From Streptomyces sp. P9-A2 (GTDB taxonomy: Bacteria > Actinomycetota > Actinomycetes > Streptomycetales > Streptomycetaceae), in NCBI RefSeq assembly GCF_036634175.1, contig NZ_JAZIFX010000001.1, forward strand, positions 5,828,001 through 5,892,000: a stretch of 64,000 nucleotides of DNA. The letters run 5' to 3'. Shown here one piece after another: positions 18,156 through 28,900 of this stretch. Each line of letters begins with the position of its first letter. Positions within the stretch are counted from its first letter, which is position 1. Both the position numbers and the translations under genes were made by a program. The notes beneath the pieces are model-generated. The model did not search any database and had not been told where the DNA came from. It was given only the letters and a program-made list of their open reading frames with translations.

Positions 18156-19355
18156 ATGGACATCGTCATCCTTGCTGTAGTCATCGCCGTGGTCGTGGTC
18201 GGCGCGCTCGGCGGGCTCATCGTCGGCAGCCGCCGCAAGAAGCAGCTGCCCCCGCCGCCGCCCACCGCCCCCGACATCACCGCCCCCCCGGCCGAGCCGC
18301 ACGTCGGCGACGAGGCCGAGACGCCGCGGGAGGAACCGCGGCGCACCGTAGAGGAGGTTGATTTTCCGGACGGCTCCACCCCGGTCGTCGTCGAGGAAGC
18401 GCCCACCGAGGCGCCCGCGATCGAGATCCCGGAGCCCACCGCCGGCCGGCTCGTCCGGCTGCGAGCCCGTCTCTCCCGCTCGCAGAACGTGCTCGGCAAG
18501 GGCCTGCTCACGCTGCTGTCCCGCGAGCACCTCGACGAGGACACCTGGGAGGAGATCGAGGACACGCTGCTCATCTCCGACATCGGCGTGCAGCCCACCC
18601 AGGAGCTGGTCGAGCGGCTGCGTGAGCGCGTGAGGGTGCTCGGCACACGTACCCCCACGGAGCTGCGCGGACTGCTCCGCGAGGAACTGATCGCCCTGGT
18701 CGACCCCAGCATGGACCGCACCGTGCGCACCGAGAACGAGACCGGCGGTCCGGGCATCGTGATGGTCGTCGGGGTCAACGGCACCGGCAAGACCACCACC
18801 ACCGGCAAGCTCGCCCGAGTACTGGTCGCGGACGGCAACACCGTCGTCCTCGGCGCTGCGGACACCTTCCGCGCCGCCGCCGCCGACCAGCTCGAGACCT
18901 GGGGCGAGCGGGTCGGCGCCCACACCGTGCGCGGTCCGGAGGGCGGCGACCCGGCCTCCGTCGCGTTCGACGCGGTCAAGGAGGGCAAGGAGATGGCCGC
19001 GAACGTCGTGCTCATCGACACCGCCGGCCGGCTGCACACCAAGACCGGCCTCATGGACGAGCTGGGCAAGGTCAAGCGGGTCGTCGAGAAGCACGCGCCG
19101 CTGGACGAGGTGCTGCTCGTGCTCGACGCCACCACCGGCCAGAACGGCCTGGTCCAGGCCCGGGTCTTCGCCGAGGTCGTCAACATCACCGGCATCGTGC
19201 TCACCAAGCTCGACGGTACGGCCAAGGGCGGCATCGTGGTCGCCGTCCAGCGCGAACTGGGCGTCCCGGTCAAACTGATCGGTCTCGGTGAGGGCGCGGA
19301 CGACCTGGCGCCGTTCGAGCCGGACGCGTTCGTGGACGCGCTCATCGGGGAGTGA
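18156..19355 (+). CDS. ftsY: Signal recognition particle receptor FtsY
   Basis: FtsY is the membrane receptor that docks ribosome-nascent-chain-SRP complexes, with Ffh (encoded at 26967) as its GTPase partner. The 399-residue product has an N-terminal hydrophobic segment (VILAVVIAVVVVGALGGLIV, about residues 3-22), then the acidic, proline-rich A domain. The NG domain follows with GVNGTGKTTTTGKLA (G1), DTFRAAAADQL, DTAGR (G3) and TKLDG (G4). The membrane anchor is typical of actinobacterial FtsY. ATG 18156 was chosen because the anchor begins there; ATG 18135, seven codons upstream, is possible. A strong hairpin follows. Confidence 0.96.
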   Translation: MDIVILAVVIAVVVVGALGGLIVGSRRKKQLPPPPPTAPDITAPPAEPHVGDEAETPREEPRRTVEEVDFPDGSTPVVVEEAPTEAPAIEIPEPTAGRLVRLRARLSRSQNVLGKGLLTLLSREHLDEDTWEEIEDTLLISDIGVQPTQELVERLRERVRVLGTRTPTELRGLLREELIALVDPSMDRTVRTENETGGPGIVMVVGVNGTGKTTTTGKLARVLVADGNTVVLGAADTFRAAAADQLETWGERVGAHTVRGPEGGDPASVAFDAVKEGKEMAANVVLIDTAGRLHTKTGLMDELGKVKRVVEKHAPLDEVLLVLDATTGQNGLVQARVFAEVVNITGIVLTKLDGTAKGGIVVAVQRELGVPVKLIGLGEGADDLAPFEPDAFVDALIGE

Positions 19356-19400
19356 GACCCCGGGGCGGCCGGCCGGACCGGACCGCCACGGACACGCGAA

Positions 19401-19437
19401 GAAGCGCCCGCTTCCGGAACCCGGAAACGGGCGCTTC
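19401..19437. terminator. Bidirectional terminator between ftsY and the convergent Prim-Pol gene
   Basis: gaagcgcccg (19401-19410) pairs perfectly with cgggcgcttc (19428-19437). The stem continues inward through cttccgg/ccggaaa with one mismatch, leaving a three-base loop. It serves two convergent genes. Confidence 0.8.
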
Positions 19438-19513
19438 GCCGTTCACCACCACAGAGCCCGGCACCCGCCACCGGAGCGGGCCGGTATGCCTGTGCCCATG
19501 CCTATGTCTATGT

Positions 19514-20179
19514 CTACGTCTGCGACCGGTGGACCACATACGCCAGCGTGCCCAGCACCAGGCGGGCCTCCGGCGGCCGGGGCGCCGAGTCGAGGGCGGG
19601 GGAGCGCAGCCAGCGCACCGGACCGCGGCCGCCCCGGTCGGACGACGGAGCCGTGATGTACGTACCGGGGCCGAGGCCGTGCAGGTCGAGGGCGGCCGGA
19701 TCGTCCCAGCCCATGCGGTAGAGCAGCTCGGGCAGCGCGGCGGCGGCCCCGGGGGCGACGAAGAACTGGGCGCGGCCGTCAGGGGTGGCGGCGACGGGGC
19801 CGACGGGCAGGCCCATGCGCTCGAGTCGGGCCAGCGCGCGGCACCCGGCGGGCTCGGCCACCTCGATCACGTCGAACGCCCGCCCGACCGGCAACATCAT
19901 CGCGGCGCCCGGATACTCGGCCCAGATCTCCGACACGTCGTCCAGCGGGGACCCCGCGGGGATCTCCGGCGCGAAATCCAGCGGATGCGCACCCGGTGCC
20001 CGGCATCCCGCCCGGCCGCAGGAGCAGGTGCCGGCGGCGGAGCGGGCGCCCGGCACCACGTCCCAGCCCCACAGCCCCGTGTACTCCGCCACGGCGGTGC
20101 CCCCCGGCCCGCGGCCCCGGCGGCGCGAGCCGGACCGGATGTCACGGATGCCCCGGCTGATACCGATCGTGAAGCCCAT
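19514..20179 (-). CDS. Prim-Pol-like (bifunctional primase/polymerase N-terminal) protein, probably non-catalytic
   Basis: This 221-residue protein resembles the stand-alone N-terminal domain of archaeo-eukaryotic-type primase/polymerases found in actinobacteria. Visible features are the domain start AVAEYTGLWGWDVVPG and a CSCGRAGCRAPGAHP segment, like the cysteine cluster plus PGKHP of that family. The AFDVIEVAEPAGCRAL segment follows, where active members have an aspartate pair (vvDvD). Here the corresponding positions read E and A, so metal-dependent catalysis looks unlikely. The start at 20179 is preceded by a strong ggaggggg site. The gene is convergent with ftsY and divergent from nsdA. 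Function is unknown; the family call is moderate. Confidence 0.75.
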   Translation of the reverse strand: MGFTIGISRGIRDIRSGSRRRGRGPGGTAVAEYTGLWGWDVVPGARSAAGTCSCGRAGCRAPGAHPLDFAPEIPAGSPLDDVSEIWAEYPGAAMMLPVGRAFDVIEVAEPAGCRALARLERMGLPVGPVAATPDGRAQFFVAPGAAAALPELLYRMGWDDPAALDLHGLGPGTYITAPSSDRGGRGPVRWLRSPALDSAPRPPEARLVLGTLAYVVHRSQT

Positions 20180-20626
20180 GCCCCCTCCAACGGGTCCTGC
20201 GCACCGGTGGTTACGCAGCGGGCGCCGCGCGTGACTCTCTGTTCTCGTACTTCCCCGTGCGGTCCTGCTCGGACAGCGCTTCGAAGCGCCATGGGTGGTG
20301 CGCATGGTGGCGCGCGCCCCCGTGTGCGTCACCACATCCACTCTTGTCCGTCCCGTGTCAAGTGAAGCGCGAGACGGCCACGGTGAGTTCATCCGATGGG
20401 GTGGCGAATGGTGGCGATTAAGGGTTCGCCATGGCTGGACGGGTGATCGTGGGACTACGTTGTGTGCACGGTTCCTCGGGGCACATGCGTCTACGGGTAT
20501 GCCGGAGGCAACTCGGCTTTCCGTTCGAAGGGTGGGAACCGCCGGACGGCGGCCCCGGCAACCGGCATTCTGATAGGGCTTGGCGCACTCAGTGGCAGGT
20601 GGTTTTCAGGGAATGGGGGCGTTCCA
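20180..20626. other. Divergent promoter region between the Prim-Pol gene and nsdA
   Basis: This 447-base interval has no supported gene. An imperfect inverted repeat ggcgaa...ttcgcc brackets about 16 bases near 20403-20430 (gattaag inside), in an AT-richer patch that may hold the nsdA promoter. I could not define hexamers with confidence. Confidence 0.4.
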
Positions 20627-22120
20627 GTGAGCGGCAACGGCGGTGGCGGGACGAACGCTGCGAGTGCGCGGAAGCGTCCGAACGAGCTGCTCGCCTCGTG
20701 GTTCATCCGCAGCGGCTGGTCCAAGGGCGAGCTCGCCCGTCAGGTCAACCGCCGGGCCCGTCGGCTGGGCGCCGGCCACATCTCCACCGACACTTCGCGT
20801 GTGCGCCGTTGGCTGGACGGCGAGAATCCGCGCGAGCCCATCCCCCGGATCCTCTCCGAGCTGTTCTCCGAACGCTTCGGCGTCGTCGTGTCCGTCGAGG
20901 ACCTGGGCCTGCGCACCACCCGGCCCTCGCCCTCCGCGACCGGCGTCGACCTGCCCTGGACGGGCCCGCAGACCGTGGCCCTGCTCAGCGAGTTCTCGCG
21001 CAGCGACCTGATGCTCGCCCGGCGCGGCTTCCTCGGGAGCTCGCTGGCCCTCTCCGCGGGCCCGTCCCTCATCGAGCCCATGCAGCGCTGGCTCGTCCCC
21101 TCCCCGTCCGCGGCGCAGCCCCGCCCGGAGCCCGAACCGGCCTCGGCCGGCCGCGCGCGCGGCCGGCTGTCCCAGCCGGAGCTGGACCTGCTGGAGACCA
21201 CCACCGTGATGTTCCGGCAGTGGGACGCCCAGTGCGGCGGCGGCCTGCGCCGCAAGGCGGTCGTCGGGCAGCTGCACGAAGTGACGGACCTGCTCCAGGA
21301 CCCCCAGCCCGACCCGGTCCGGCGGCGCCTGTTCAAGGTCGCCGCCGAGCTCGCCGAACTGGCCGGCTGGATGTCGTACGACGTCGGGCTGCAGCCCACC
21401 GCGCAGAAGTACCACGTCCTCGCCCTGCACGCGGCGAAGGAGGCCGGGGACCGGCCGCTCGGCTCGTACATCCTGTCGAATCTGAGCCGGCAGATGATCC
21501 ACCTCGGCCGGCCCGAGGACGCCCTGGAGCTCATCCATCTCGCGCAGTACGGCAGCCGTGACTGCGCGAGCCCCCGCACCCAGTCGATGCTGTATGCGAT
21601 GGAGGCCCGCGCCTACGCCAACATGGGCCAGCCCGGCCGGTGCAAGCGCGCGGTCAGGATGGCCGAGGACACCTTCGCCGAGGCCGACGAGTGGGACGAG
21701 CCGGACCCCGACTGGATCCGCTTCTTCTCCGAGGCCGAGCTGTACGGCGAGAACTCCCACTCCTTCCGCGACCTCGCTTACGTGGCGGGCCGCAGTCCCA
21801 CCTACGCCTCGCTCGCCGAGCCGCTGATGCGGCGGGCCGTCGAGCTGTTCGCCGCGGAGGCGGGACGGCACCAGCGGTCGTACGCCCTCAACCTGATCGG
21901 CATGGCCACCGTGCATCTGCTCCAGCGCGAACCCGAGCAGGGAGCGGTTCTCGCCACCGACGCCATCAAGGCGGCCAAGAAGGTCCGCTCCGAGCGCGTC
22001 AACACTCGTATCCGAAAGACGGTCGACACGGCCGTCCGCGACTTCGGCGACCGGGCCGAGGTCGTCGACCTCACCGAGCGGCTCGCCATCGAACTGCCGG
22101 AGACCGCCGAAGCGGTCTGA
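20627..22120 (+). CDS. nsdA: NsdA, TPR-type regulator of sporulation and antibiotic production
   Basis: In S. coelicolor, disruption of nsdA raises antibiotic production and affects sporulation, so it is described as a negative regulator. This 497-residue protein has an N-terminal segment (RKRPNELLASWFIRSGWSKG, then DTSRVRRWLDGENPREPIPR) that resembles a helix-turn-helix-like XRE-type region. Repeated helical hairpins follow from about residue 190 to the end (AELAELAGWMSYDVGLQPTA, AKEAGDRPLGSYILSNLSRQ), in the manner of tetratricopeptide repeats. A twin-arginine-like ARRGFLGSSLALSAG at about 128-142 looks like a signal but sits internally, so export is doubtful. GTG 20627 is preceded by ggggg at good spacing. 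Confidence 0.9.
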   Translation: MSGNGGGGTNAASARKRPNELLASWFIRSGWSKGELARQVNRRARRLGAGHISTDTSRVRRWLDGENPREPIPRILSELFSERFGVVVSVEDLGLRTTRPSPSATGVDLPWTGPQTVALLSEFSRSDLMLARRGFLGSSLALSAGPSLIEPMQRWLVPSPSAAQPRPEPEPASAGRARGRLSQPELDLLETTTVMFRQWDAQCGGGLRRKAVVGQLHEVTDLLQDPQPDPVRRRLFKVAAELAELAGWMSYDVGLQPTAQKYHVLALHAAKEAGDRPLGSYILSNLSRQMIHLGRPEDALELIHLAQYGSRDCASPRTQSMLYAMEARAYANMGQPGRCKRAVRMAEDTFAEADEWDEPDPDWIRFFSEAELYGENSHSFRDLAYVAGRSPTYASLAEPLMRRAVELFAAEAGRHQRSYALNLIGMATVHLLQREPEQGAVLATDAIKAAKKVRSERVNTRIRKTVDTAVRDFGDRAEVVDLTERLAIELPETAEAV

Positions 22121-22430
22121 CGCCCCAGAAGTCCCCCAGAAGCCCCCGGAAGGATCTCCTGAAGATCCCCGGGAAACCAGAGCCCCGGCCGCGGCCGGCC
22201 CTCCCGAACTGCCCGACTCGGCTCCCCCATGCCAGGTCATCGGAAGGCCCGCCGCGGTCGGCTTTCTGTTTTTGCGCCTGAGCCGGCGCCGCTCTCGCGG
22301 ACCTGGTTGCTCGCCGTCGTGGTTGCTCGATCGATGGCTGCGGTGCCATGGGGCGAAGACTGCGTCACGGTAGCGATCGGCACTCACCGCATCCGGCAGT
22401 TCATCGACGCGTAACACACCGGGTGCCTTC
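22121..22430. other. Gene-free interval between nsdA and the amtB promoter
   Basis: No supported gene. A short hairpin (ggatct-cctga-agatcc near 22152-22168) and a weak gccg-cggt-cggc stem followed by tttctgttttt (about 22251-22276) may end the nsdA transcript. Confidence 0.4.
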
Positions 22431-22468
22431 GTCACGGCGGTGAAACAGCGAGGGGCCTCCACCGAAAC
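22431..22468 (+). promoter_or_regulatory. GlnR-box candidate upstream of amtB
   Basis: The GlnR consensus in Streptomyces is GTnAC-n6-GAAAC-n6-GTnAC-n6-GAAAC. Here GTCAC (22431-22435), n6, GAAAC (22442-22446), n6, GGGCC (degenerate), n6, GAAAC (22464-22468) follow that spacing exactly: three of four half-sites match perfectly. It lies about 100 bases before amtB, whose S. coelicolor orthologue is GlnR-activated under nitrogen limitation. Confidence 0.75.
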
Positions 22469-22565
22469 GGCGCTGCGCGAATCTCTTGGCGCAGAACCGG
22501 CCCACCCCTCACGACCCGCTCAGGCTTCGCCCGCACGGGGCCGTACCAACGACGAGGAGACGCCG

Positions 22566-24241
<1,676 letters not shown>

Positions 24242-24269
24242 GACAGACCGACGGAACAGGAGTCGCCGG

Positions 24270-26747
24270 GTGACGAGCACCGACACGCACGACGAGACAC
24301 AGGACTCGGGACCCAGCGGCTACGCGGCGGCCCGGCTGCGCCTCCTCACCGAGGAGGCGCGGTCCGGGCCGCCGCGCCGTGCCGCCCTCGCCCGGCTCAC
24401 GGACGACTGGCTCACCGGACTGTTCGCCGCGGGCACCGAACAGCCGCGCGGGGTCTCCCTGATCGCGGTCGGCGGCTACGGGCGCGGCGAACTGTCCCCG
24501 CGCAGCGACCTCGACCTGCTCCTGCTGCACGACGGCAGCGATCCCAAGGCCGTCGCCGCCCTCGCCGACCGGCTCTGGTACCCCGTGTGGGACCTGGGCA
24601 TCGCCCTCGACCACTCCGTACGCACCCTGGCCGAGGCCCGCCGCACCGCCGGCGAGGACCTCAAGGTCCAGCTGGGCCTCCTGGACGCCCGGCACATCGC
24701 CGGGGACCTCGGACTCACCACCGCCCTGCGCGCCACCGTCCTGGCCGACTGGCGCAACCAGGCACCCAAACGCCTCCCCGAACTCCAGGAGCTCGGCGCC
24801 GAACGCGCCGAACGGCAGGGCGAGCTGCAGTACCTCCTGGAACCCGACCTCAAGGAGGCCCGCGGCGGGCTGCGCGACGCCACCGTGCTGCGCGCCGTCG
24901 CCGCCTCCTGGCTCGCCGACGCCCCGCGCGAGGGACTGGCCGACGCCCGCCGCCGGCTCCTCGACGTACGGGACGCGCTGCACCTGACGACCGGCCGTGC
25001 CACCGACCGGCTCGCGCTCCAGGAACAGGACCAGGTCGCCGCCGAACTCGGCCTGCTCGACGCCGACACCCTGCTGCGCCAGGTGTACGAGGCCGCCCGG
25101 GCCATCGCGTACGCCGGCGACGTCACCTGGCGGGAAGTAGGCCGAGTGCTGCGCTCCCGGGCCGTGCGGCCGCGGCTGCGCGCCCTCATCGGCGGCGGAA
25201 AGCACAACGCCGAGCGCTCGCCGCTGGCCGAGGGCGTCGTCGAGCAGGACGGCGAAGCGGTCCTGGCCCGTACCGCCCGCCCCGAACGCGACCCCGTGCT
25301 CCCGTTGCGTGCCGCGGCCGCCGCCGCACAGGCGGGACTCCCGCTGTCGCTCCACGCCGTCCGGCGCCTCGCCGCCACCGTGCGCCCACTGTCCACACCC
25401 TGGCCCGCCGAGGCCCGCGAACAGCTGGTGACCCTGCTGGGCGCCGGCCGCCCCACCGTCGACGTCTGGGAAGCGCTGGAGGCGGAAGGCCTGATCACAC
25501 GGCTGCTGCCGGACTGGGAGCGGGTCCGCTGCCGCCCGCAGCGCAACGCCGTGCACCTGTGGACCGTCGACCGGCACCTCATCGAGACGGCGGTCCGCGC
25601 CTCCGCCTTCACCCGGCGTGTACACCGCCCCGACCTGCTCCTGGTCGCCGCGCTGCTGCACGACATCGGCAAGGGCCGGCCAGGCGACCACTCCGTGGCC
25701 GGCGAGACCATCGTGCGGGACCTGGCCGCGCGGATCGGCTTCGACCGCGCCGACGCGGGCGTCCTCGCCGCCCTCGTACGCCACCACCTGCTGCTCGTCG
25801 AGACAGCCACCCGCCGCGACCTCGACGACCCGGCCACGGTGCGCGCGGTCGCCGACGCCGTCGGCACCCAGGGCACCCTGGAGCTGCTGCACGCCCTGAC
25901 CGAGGCGGACGCACTGGCCACCGGACCGGCCGCCTGGTCGGCCTGGCGCGCCTCACTCGTCACCGACCTGGTCGAACGGGCCTCGGCGGTGCTGGCCGGG
26001 GACCCGCTGGAGGAACCCGAGGCCGCCGCGCCCACCACCGAGCAGGAACGGCTCGCCCTCGAGGCGATCGTCACCAAAGGCCCGGTGCTGTCCCTGCGCG
26101 CCCGGACCGAACCACCGGCCGAGCCCCGGGGTGAACCACCGGCCGGGCCGGAACCGGCCTCGGCCGACGAGCCGGAACCCCTCGGTGTGGAGCTGCTGAT
26201 CGCCGTACCCGAGCAGGCGGGCGTGCTCCCCGCGGTCGCCGGTGTGCTTGCCCTGCACCGGCTGACCGTCCGCACCGCCGAGCTGCATACCCTCGAACTG
26301 CCGGAGGGCATCGAGGGATCCGTTCTGCTGCTCGACTGGAGGGTCGCCGCCGAGTACGGCTCGCTGCCCCAGGCCGCACGCCTGCGCGCCGACCTCGTCC
26401 GTGCCCTGGACGGCACCCTGAACATCGCCGGCCGCCTCGCCGAACGCGACGCCGCCTACCCGCGCCGCCGGGGTGTGGCCCCGCCCCCGGCCCGGGTGAC
26501 GGTCGCCCCGGCCGCCTCCCGCCTGGCCACGGTGATCGAGGTCCGCGCGCAGGACGCCCCCGGGCTGCTGTTCCGCATCGGGAGGGCACTGGAGGACGCG
26601 GGGGTGCGGGTGCGGAGTGCGCATGTGAGCACGCTGGGGGCGAACGCCGTGGACGCTTTCTACGTGACGGGGGAGGAGGGTGTGCGTCTGCCGGGTGACG
26701 AGGCGGTGGCCGTGGCCCGGAAGCTGGAGGAGACATTGCGGGCGTGA
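24270..26747 (+). CDS. glnD: PII nucleotidyltransferase GlnD (PII adenylyltransferase in Streptomyces)
   Basis: GlnD modifies and demodifies PII according to nitrogen status. The 825-residue product has the nucleotidyltransferase motif GGYGRGELSPRSDLDLLL at about residues 68-85. A helical linker follows, then an HD phosphohydrolase domain with LLVAALLHDIGKGRPGDHS near 455-475, and two C-terminal ACT domains, one starting near VELLIAVPEQAGVLPAVAG and one near VIEVRAQDAPGLLFRIGRAL. Both activities should therefore be intact. A Pro/Glu-rich linker (EPPAEPRGEPPAGPEPASA) separates HD from ACT1. GTG 24270 is preceded by aggag. Confidence 0.96.
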   Translation: MTSTDTHDETQDSGPSGYAAARLRLLTEEARSGPPRRAALARLTDDWLTGLFAAGTEQPRGVSLIAVGGYGRGELSPRSDLDLLLLHDGSDPKAVAALADRLWYPVWDLGIALDHSVRTLAEARRTAGEDLKVQLGLLDARHIAGDLGLTTALRATVLADWRNQAPKRLPELQELGAERAERQGELQYLLEPDLKEARGGLRDATVLRAVAASWLADAPREGLADARRRLLDVRDALHLTTGRATDRLALQEQDQVAAELGLLDADTLLRQVYEAARAIAYAGDVTWREVGRVLRSRAVRPRLRALIGGGKHNAERSPLAEGVVEQDGEAVLARTARPERDPVLPLRAAAAAAQAGLPLSLHAVRRLAATVRPLSTPWPAEAREQLVTLLGAGRPTVDVWEALEAEGLITRLLPDWERVRCRPQRNAVHLWTVDRHLIETAVRASAFTRRVHRPDLLLVAALLHDIGKGRPGDHSVAGETIVRDLAARIGFDRADAGVLAALVRHHLLLVETATRRDLDDPATVRAVADAVGTQGTLELLHALTEADALATGPAAWSAWRASLVTDLVERASAVLAGDPLEEPEAAAPTTEQERLALEAIVTKGPVLSLRARTEPPAEPRGEPPAGPEPASADEPEPLGVELLIAVPEQAGVLPAVAGVLALHRLTVRTAELHTLELPEGIEGSVLLLDWRVAAEYGSLPQAARLRADLVRALDGTLNIAGRLAERDAAYPRRRGVAPPPARVTVAPAASRLATVIEVRAQDAPGLLFRIGRALEDAGVRVRSAHVSTLGANAVDAFYVTGEEGVRLPGDEAVAVARKLEETLRA

Positions 26748-26839
26748 CCTTCCGGGGAGGTCCCGCGTTTACCGGATATCGGCCCCGCTGCTGCGGGGAT
26801 GATCCAGCGCCCTCGGCGCCGAGGTGCGCAATGCGTGCT

Positions 26840-26866
26840 CCCCGCCACCGCGGGGCTCCTTTTGTC
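26840..26866 (+). terminator. Terminator candidate between glnD and ffh
   Basis: ccccgc (26840-26845) pairs with gcgggg (26850-26855) around a cacc loop and is followed by ctccttttg. A second similar stem, ccccgc-tgct-gcgggg, lies at 26783-26798. Together they probably end the amtB-glnK-glnD transcript. Confidence 0.55.
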
Positions 26867-26966
26867 CCTGTCCGCTCTCCGCGACGGACAGGGACGGTTT
26901 GCTTGCGCGGCCGGATACCCTGGAGTGCGACCCGAACTGCTCCCGACTCCAAGGACCGACACCGCC

Positions 26967-28517
26967 GTGTTCGATACTCTCTCCGACCGCTTGTCAGCCA
27001 CTTTCAAGTCTCTCCGGGGCAAGGGCAGGCTGTCCGAGGCGGACATCGACGCCACGGCGCGCGAGATCCGTATCGCGCTCCTCGAGGCCGATGTGGCCCT
27101 CCCCGTCGTCCGGGCATTCATCAAGAATGTCAAGGACAGGGCTTTGGGGGCCGAGGTCTCCAAGGCGCTCAACCCGGCGCAGCAGTTCATCAAGATCGTC
27201 AACGACGAACTGGTGGGCATCCTCGGCGGCGAGACGCGTCGTCTGCGGTTCGCCAAGCAGCCGCCCACCGTGATCATGCTGGCCGGTCTGCAGGGTGCCG
27301 GTAAGACCACTCTCGCGGGCAAGCTCGGCCACTGGCTCAAGGGGCAGGGCCACTCGCCGCTCCTGGTCGCCTGTGACCTCCAGCGCCCCAACGCCGTCAA
27401 CCAGCTCAGCGTCGTCGCCGAGCGCGCCGGCGTGGCGGTCTACGCGCCCGAACCGGGCAACGGCGTGGGCGACCCGGTCAAGGTGGCCAAGGACTCCATC
27501 GAGTTCGCCAAGTCCAAGGTCCACGACATCGTCATCGTGGACACCGCCGGCCGCCTGGGCATCGACCAGGAGCTGATGCGGCAGGCCGCGGACATCAGGG
27601 ACGCCGTCTCGCCCGACGAGATCCTGTTCGTCGTCGACGCGATGATCGGCCAGGACGCCGTCAACACCGCCGAGGCCTTCCGCGACGGCGTCGGCTTCGA
27701 CGGCGTGGTGCTCTCCAAGCTCGACGGTGACGCCCGCGGTGGTGCGGCCCTGTCGATCGCCTCGGTGACCGGCAAGCCGATCATGTTCGCGTCGAACGGG
27801 GAGAAGCTCGACGAGTTCGACGCCTTCCACCCCGACCGGATGGCCTCCCGCATCCTCGACATGGGTGACCTGCTCACCCTGATCGAGCAGGCGGAGAAGA
27901 CGTTCAGCCAGGACGAGGCCGAGAAGATGGCCTCCAAGCTGGCGTCGAAGAAGGGCCAGGACTTCACCCTGGACGACTTCCTGGCTCAGATGGAGCAGGT
28001 CAGGAAGATGGGCAGCATCTCGAAGCTGCTCGGCATGCTGCCCGGCATGGGGCAGATCAAGGACCAGATCAACAACCTCGACGAGCGGGACGTCGACCGC
28101 ACGGCCGCGATCATCAAGTCGATGACCCCGGCCGAGCGCCAGGACGCGACGATCATCAACGGCTCGCGCCGCGCCCGTATCGCCAAGGGCTCCGGCGTCG
28201 AGGTCAGCGCGGTGAAGAACCTCGTCGAGCGCTTCTTCGAGGCCCGCAAGATGATGTCCCGCATGGCCCAGGGCGGCGGCATGCCGGGGATGCCCGGGAT
28301 GCCGGGCATGGGTGGCGGCCCCGGCCGGACGAAGAAGAAGCAGAAGCAGGCCAAGGGCAAGCAGCGCTCCGGCAACCCGATGAAGCGCAAGCAGCAGGAG
28401 GAGGAGGCCATCCAGCGCCGTGCCGCCGCAGCCGAGGGCGGCAACGCCTTCGGGCTGCCGCAGCAGGGCGGCCAGGACTTCGAACTGCCGGACGAGTTCA
28501 AGAAGTTCATGGGCTGA
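26967..28517 (+). CDS. ffh: Signal recognition particle protein Ffh
   Basis: Ffh binds signal sequences and 4.5S RNA and, with FtsY, delivers translating ribosomes to the membrane. The 516-residue product has the N domain and the G domain with GLQGAGKTTLAGKL (G1), VDTAGRLG (G3) and SKLDGDARGGAA (G4). The methionine-rich M domain from about residue 315 contains the RNA-binding SRRARIAKGSGVEVSAV motif. The C-terminus has a GMPGMPGMPGMGGGPG repeat and a basic KKKQKQAKGKQ stretch, typical of actinobacterial Ffh. GTG 26967 starts the N domain (FDTLSDRLSATFKSLRGKGR). A MITE-like element begins two bases after the stop. Confidence 0.97.
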   Translation: MFDTLSDRLSATFKSLRGKGRLSEADIDATAREIRIALLEADVALPVVRAFIKNVKDRALGAEVSKALNPAQQFIKIVNDELVGILGGETRRLRFAKQPPTVIMLAGLQGAGKTTLAGKLGHWLKGQGHSPLLVACDLQRPNAVNQLSVVAERAGVAVYAPEPGNGVGDPVKVAKDSIEFAKSKVHDIVIVDTAGRLGIDQELMRQAADIRDAVSPDEILFVVDAMIGQDAVNTAEAFRDGVGFDGVVLSKLDGDARGGAALSIASVTGKPIMFASNGEKLDEFDAFHPDRMASRILDMGDLLTLIEQAEKTFSQDEAEKMASKLASKKGQDFTLDDFLAQMEQVRKMGSISKLLGMLPGMGQIKDQINNLDERDVDRTAAIIKSMTPAERQDATIINGSRRARIAKGSGVEVSAVKNLVERFFEARKMMSRMAQGGGMPGMPGMPGMGGGPGRTKKKQKQAKGKQRSGNPMKRKQQEEEAIQRRAAAAEGGNAFGLPQQGGQDFELPDEFKKFMG

Positions 28518-28519
28518 CC

Positions 28520-28807
28520 AGGGCCTGTCCGGCGGACCATCCCGCGGACGCGGGGGTCGGCACGCCCTCCCCAAGCTCTTCGAGCGGGGGACCCCAGCGG
28601 CGTTGTCGTCGGTCGCCGACTCCCTCCGAGCTCTCGACGAGCTCGAGCAGGGGGTGCCCCATCGCGTCGACGCCCTCCTCCGCCTCGCCGTCGGACGCTC
28701 CCCCTGGGTCGAACATGCTCGCGGGGGAGGGGCCTCCACCGCCGTCGCTCGCCCGCGCTGACAAGGCACCGCCCATGCTCCGCGACCTGATCCGCCGGAC
28801 AGACCCT
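28520..28807. mobile_element. MITE-like element A
   Basis: The element is bounded by agggcctgtccggcggacca (28520-28539) and tgatccgccggacagaccct (28788-28807). They are inverted repeats matching at 18 of 20 positions. Inside, it carries the hairpin core (28566-28595), then cagcggcgttgtcgtcggtc and a gcgtcgacgccctcctccgc segment, all shared with element B at 61555-61844, which has the same ends and almost the same length (288 against 290 bases). It encodes no protein, as expected of a non-autonomous miniature element mobilised by an IS transposase elsewhere. No clear target duplication is visible here. It lies directly after ffh. Confidence 0.75.
28566..28595. repeat. Hairpin-core repeat inside MITE A
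   Basis: cctccccaagctcttcgagc followed by gggggacccc. The arms pair around ttcga. The same core occurs in the other MITE-like elements and alone at 1227. Confidence 0.7.
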
Positions 28808-28831
28808 GATCCGGGGCCAATGGCCTTCCCG

Positions 28832-28875
28832 CGTCACGGGGGGCACCTCTTCGACAAGGGGTCCCCCCCGTGACG
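28832..28875. terminator. 12-bp hairpin between ffh and the convergent methyltransferase gene
   Basis: cgtcacgggggg (28832-28843) and ccccccgtgacg (28864-28875) are perfect inverted repeats with a 20-base loop. The position suits bidirectional termination. Confidence 0.7.
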
Positions 28876-28900
28876 TATGTGCGCGGTGCCCGCGACGGTG

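Noticed and set aside
20990..21080. Twin-arginine-like ARRGFLG motif in NsdA
   Set aside because: It is about 128 residues inside the protein rather than at an N-terminus, so it is unlikely to direct export.
26777..26866. Two GC hairpins (ccccgc-tgct-gcgggg followed by atgatcc, and gtgctccccgccaccgcgggg) that resemble type I-E CRISPR repeats
   Set aside because: Only two imperfect units exist, their stems are 57 rather than about 61 bases apart, the flanking repeat sequences differ, and no cas gene is present. Paired terminator hairpins after glnD explain them better.
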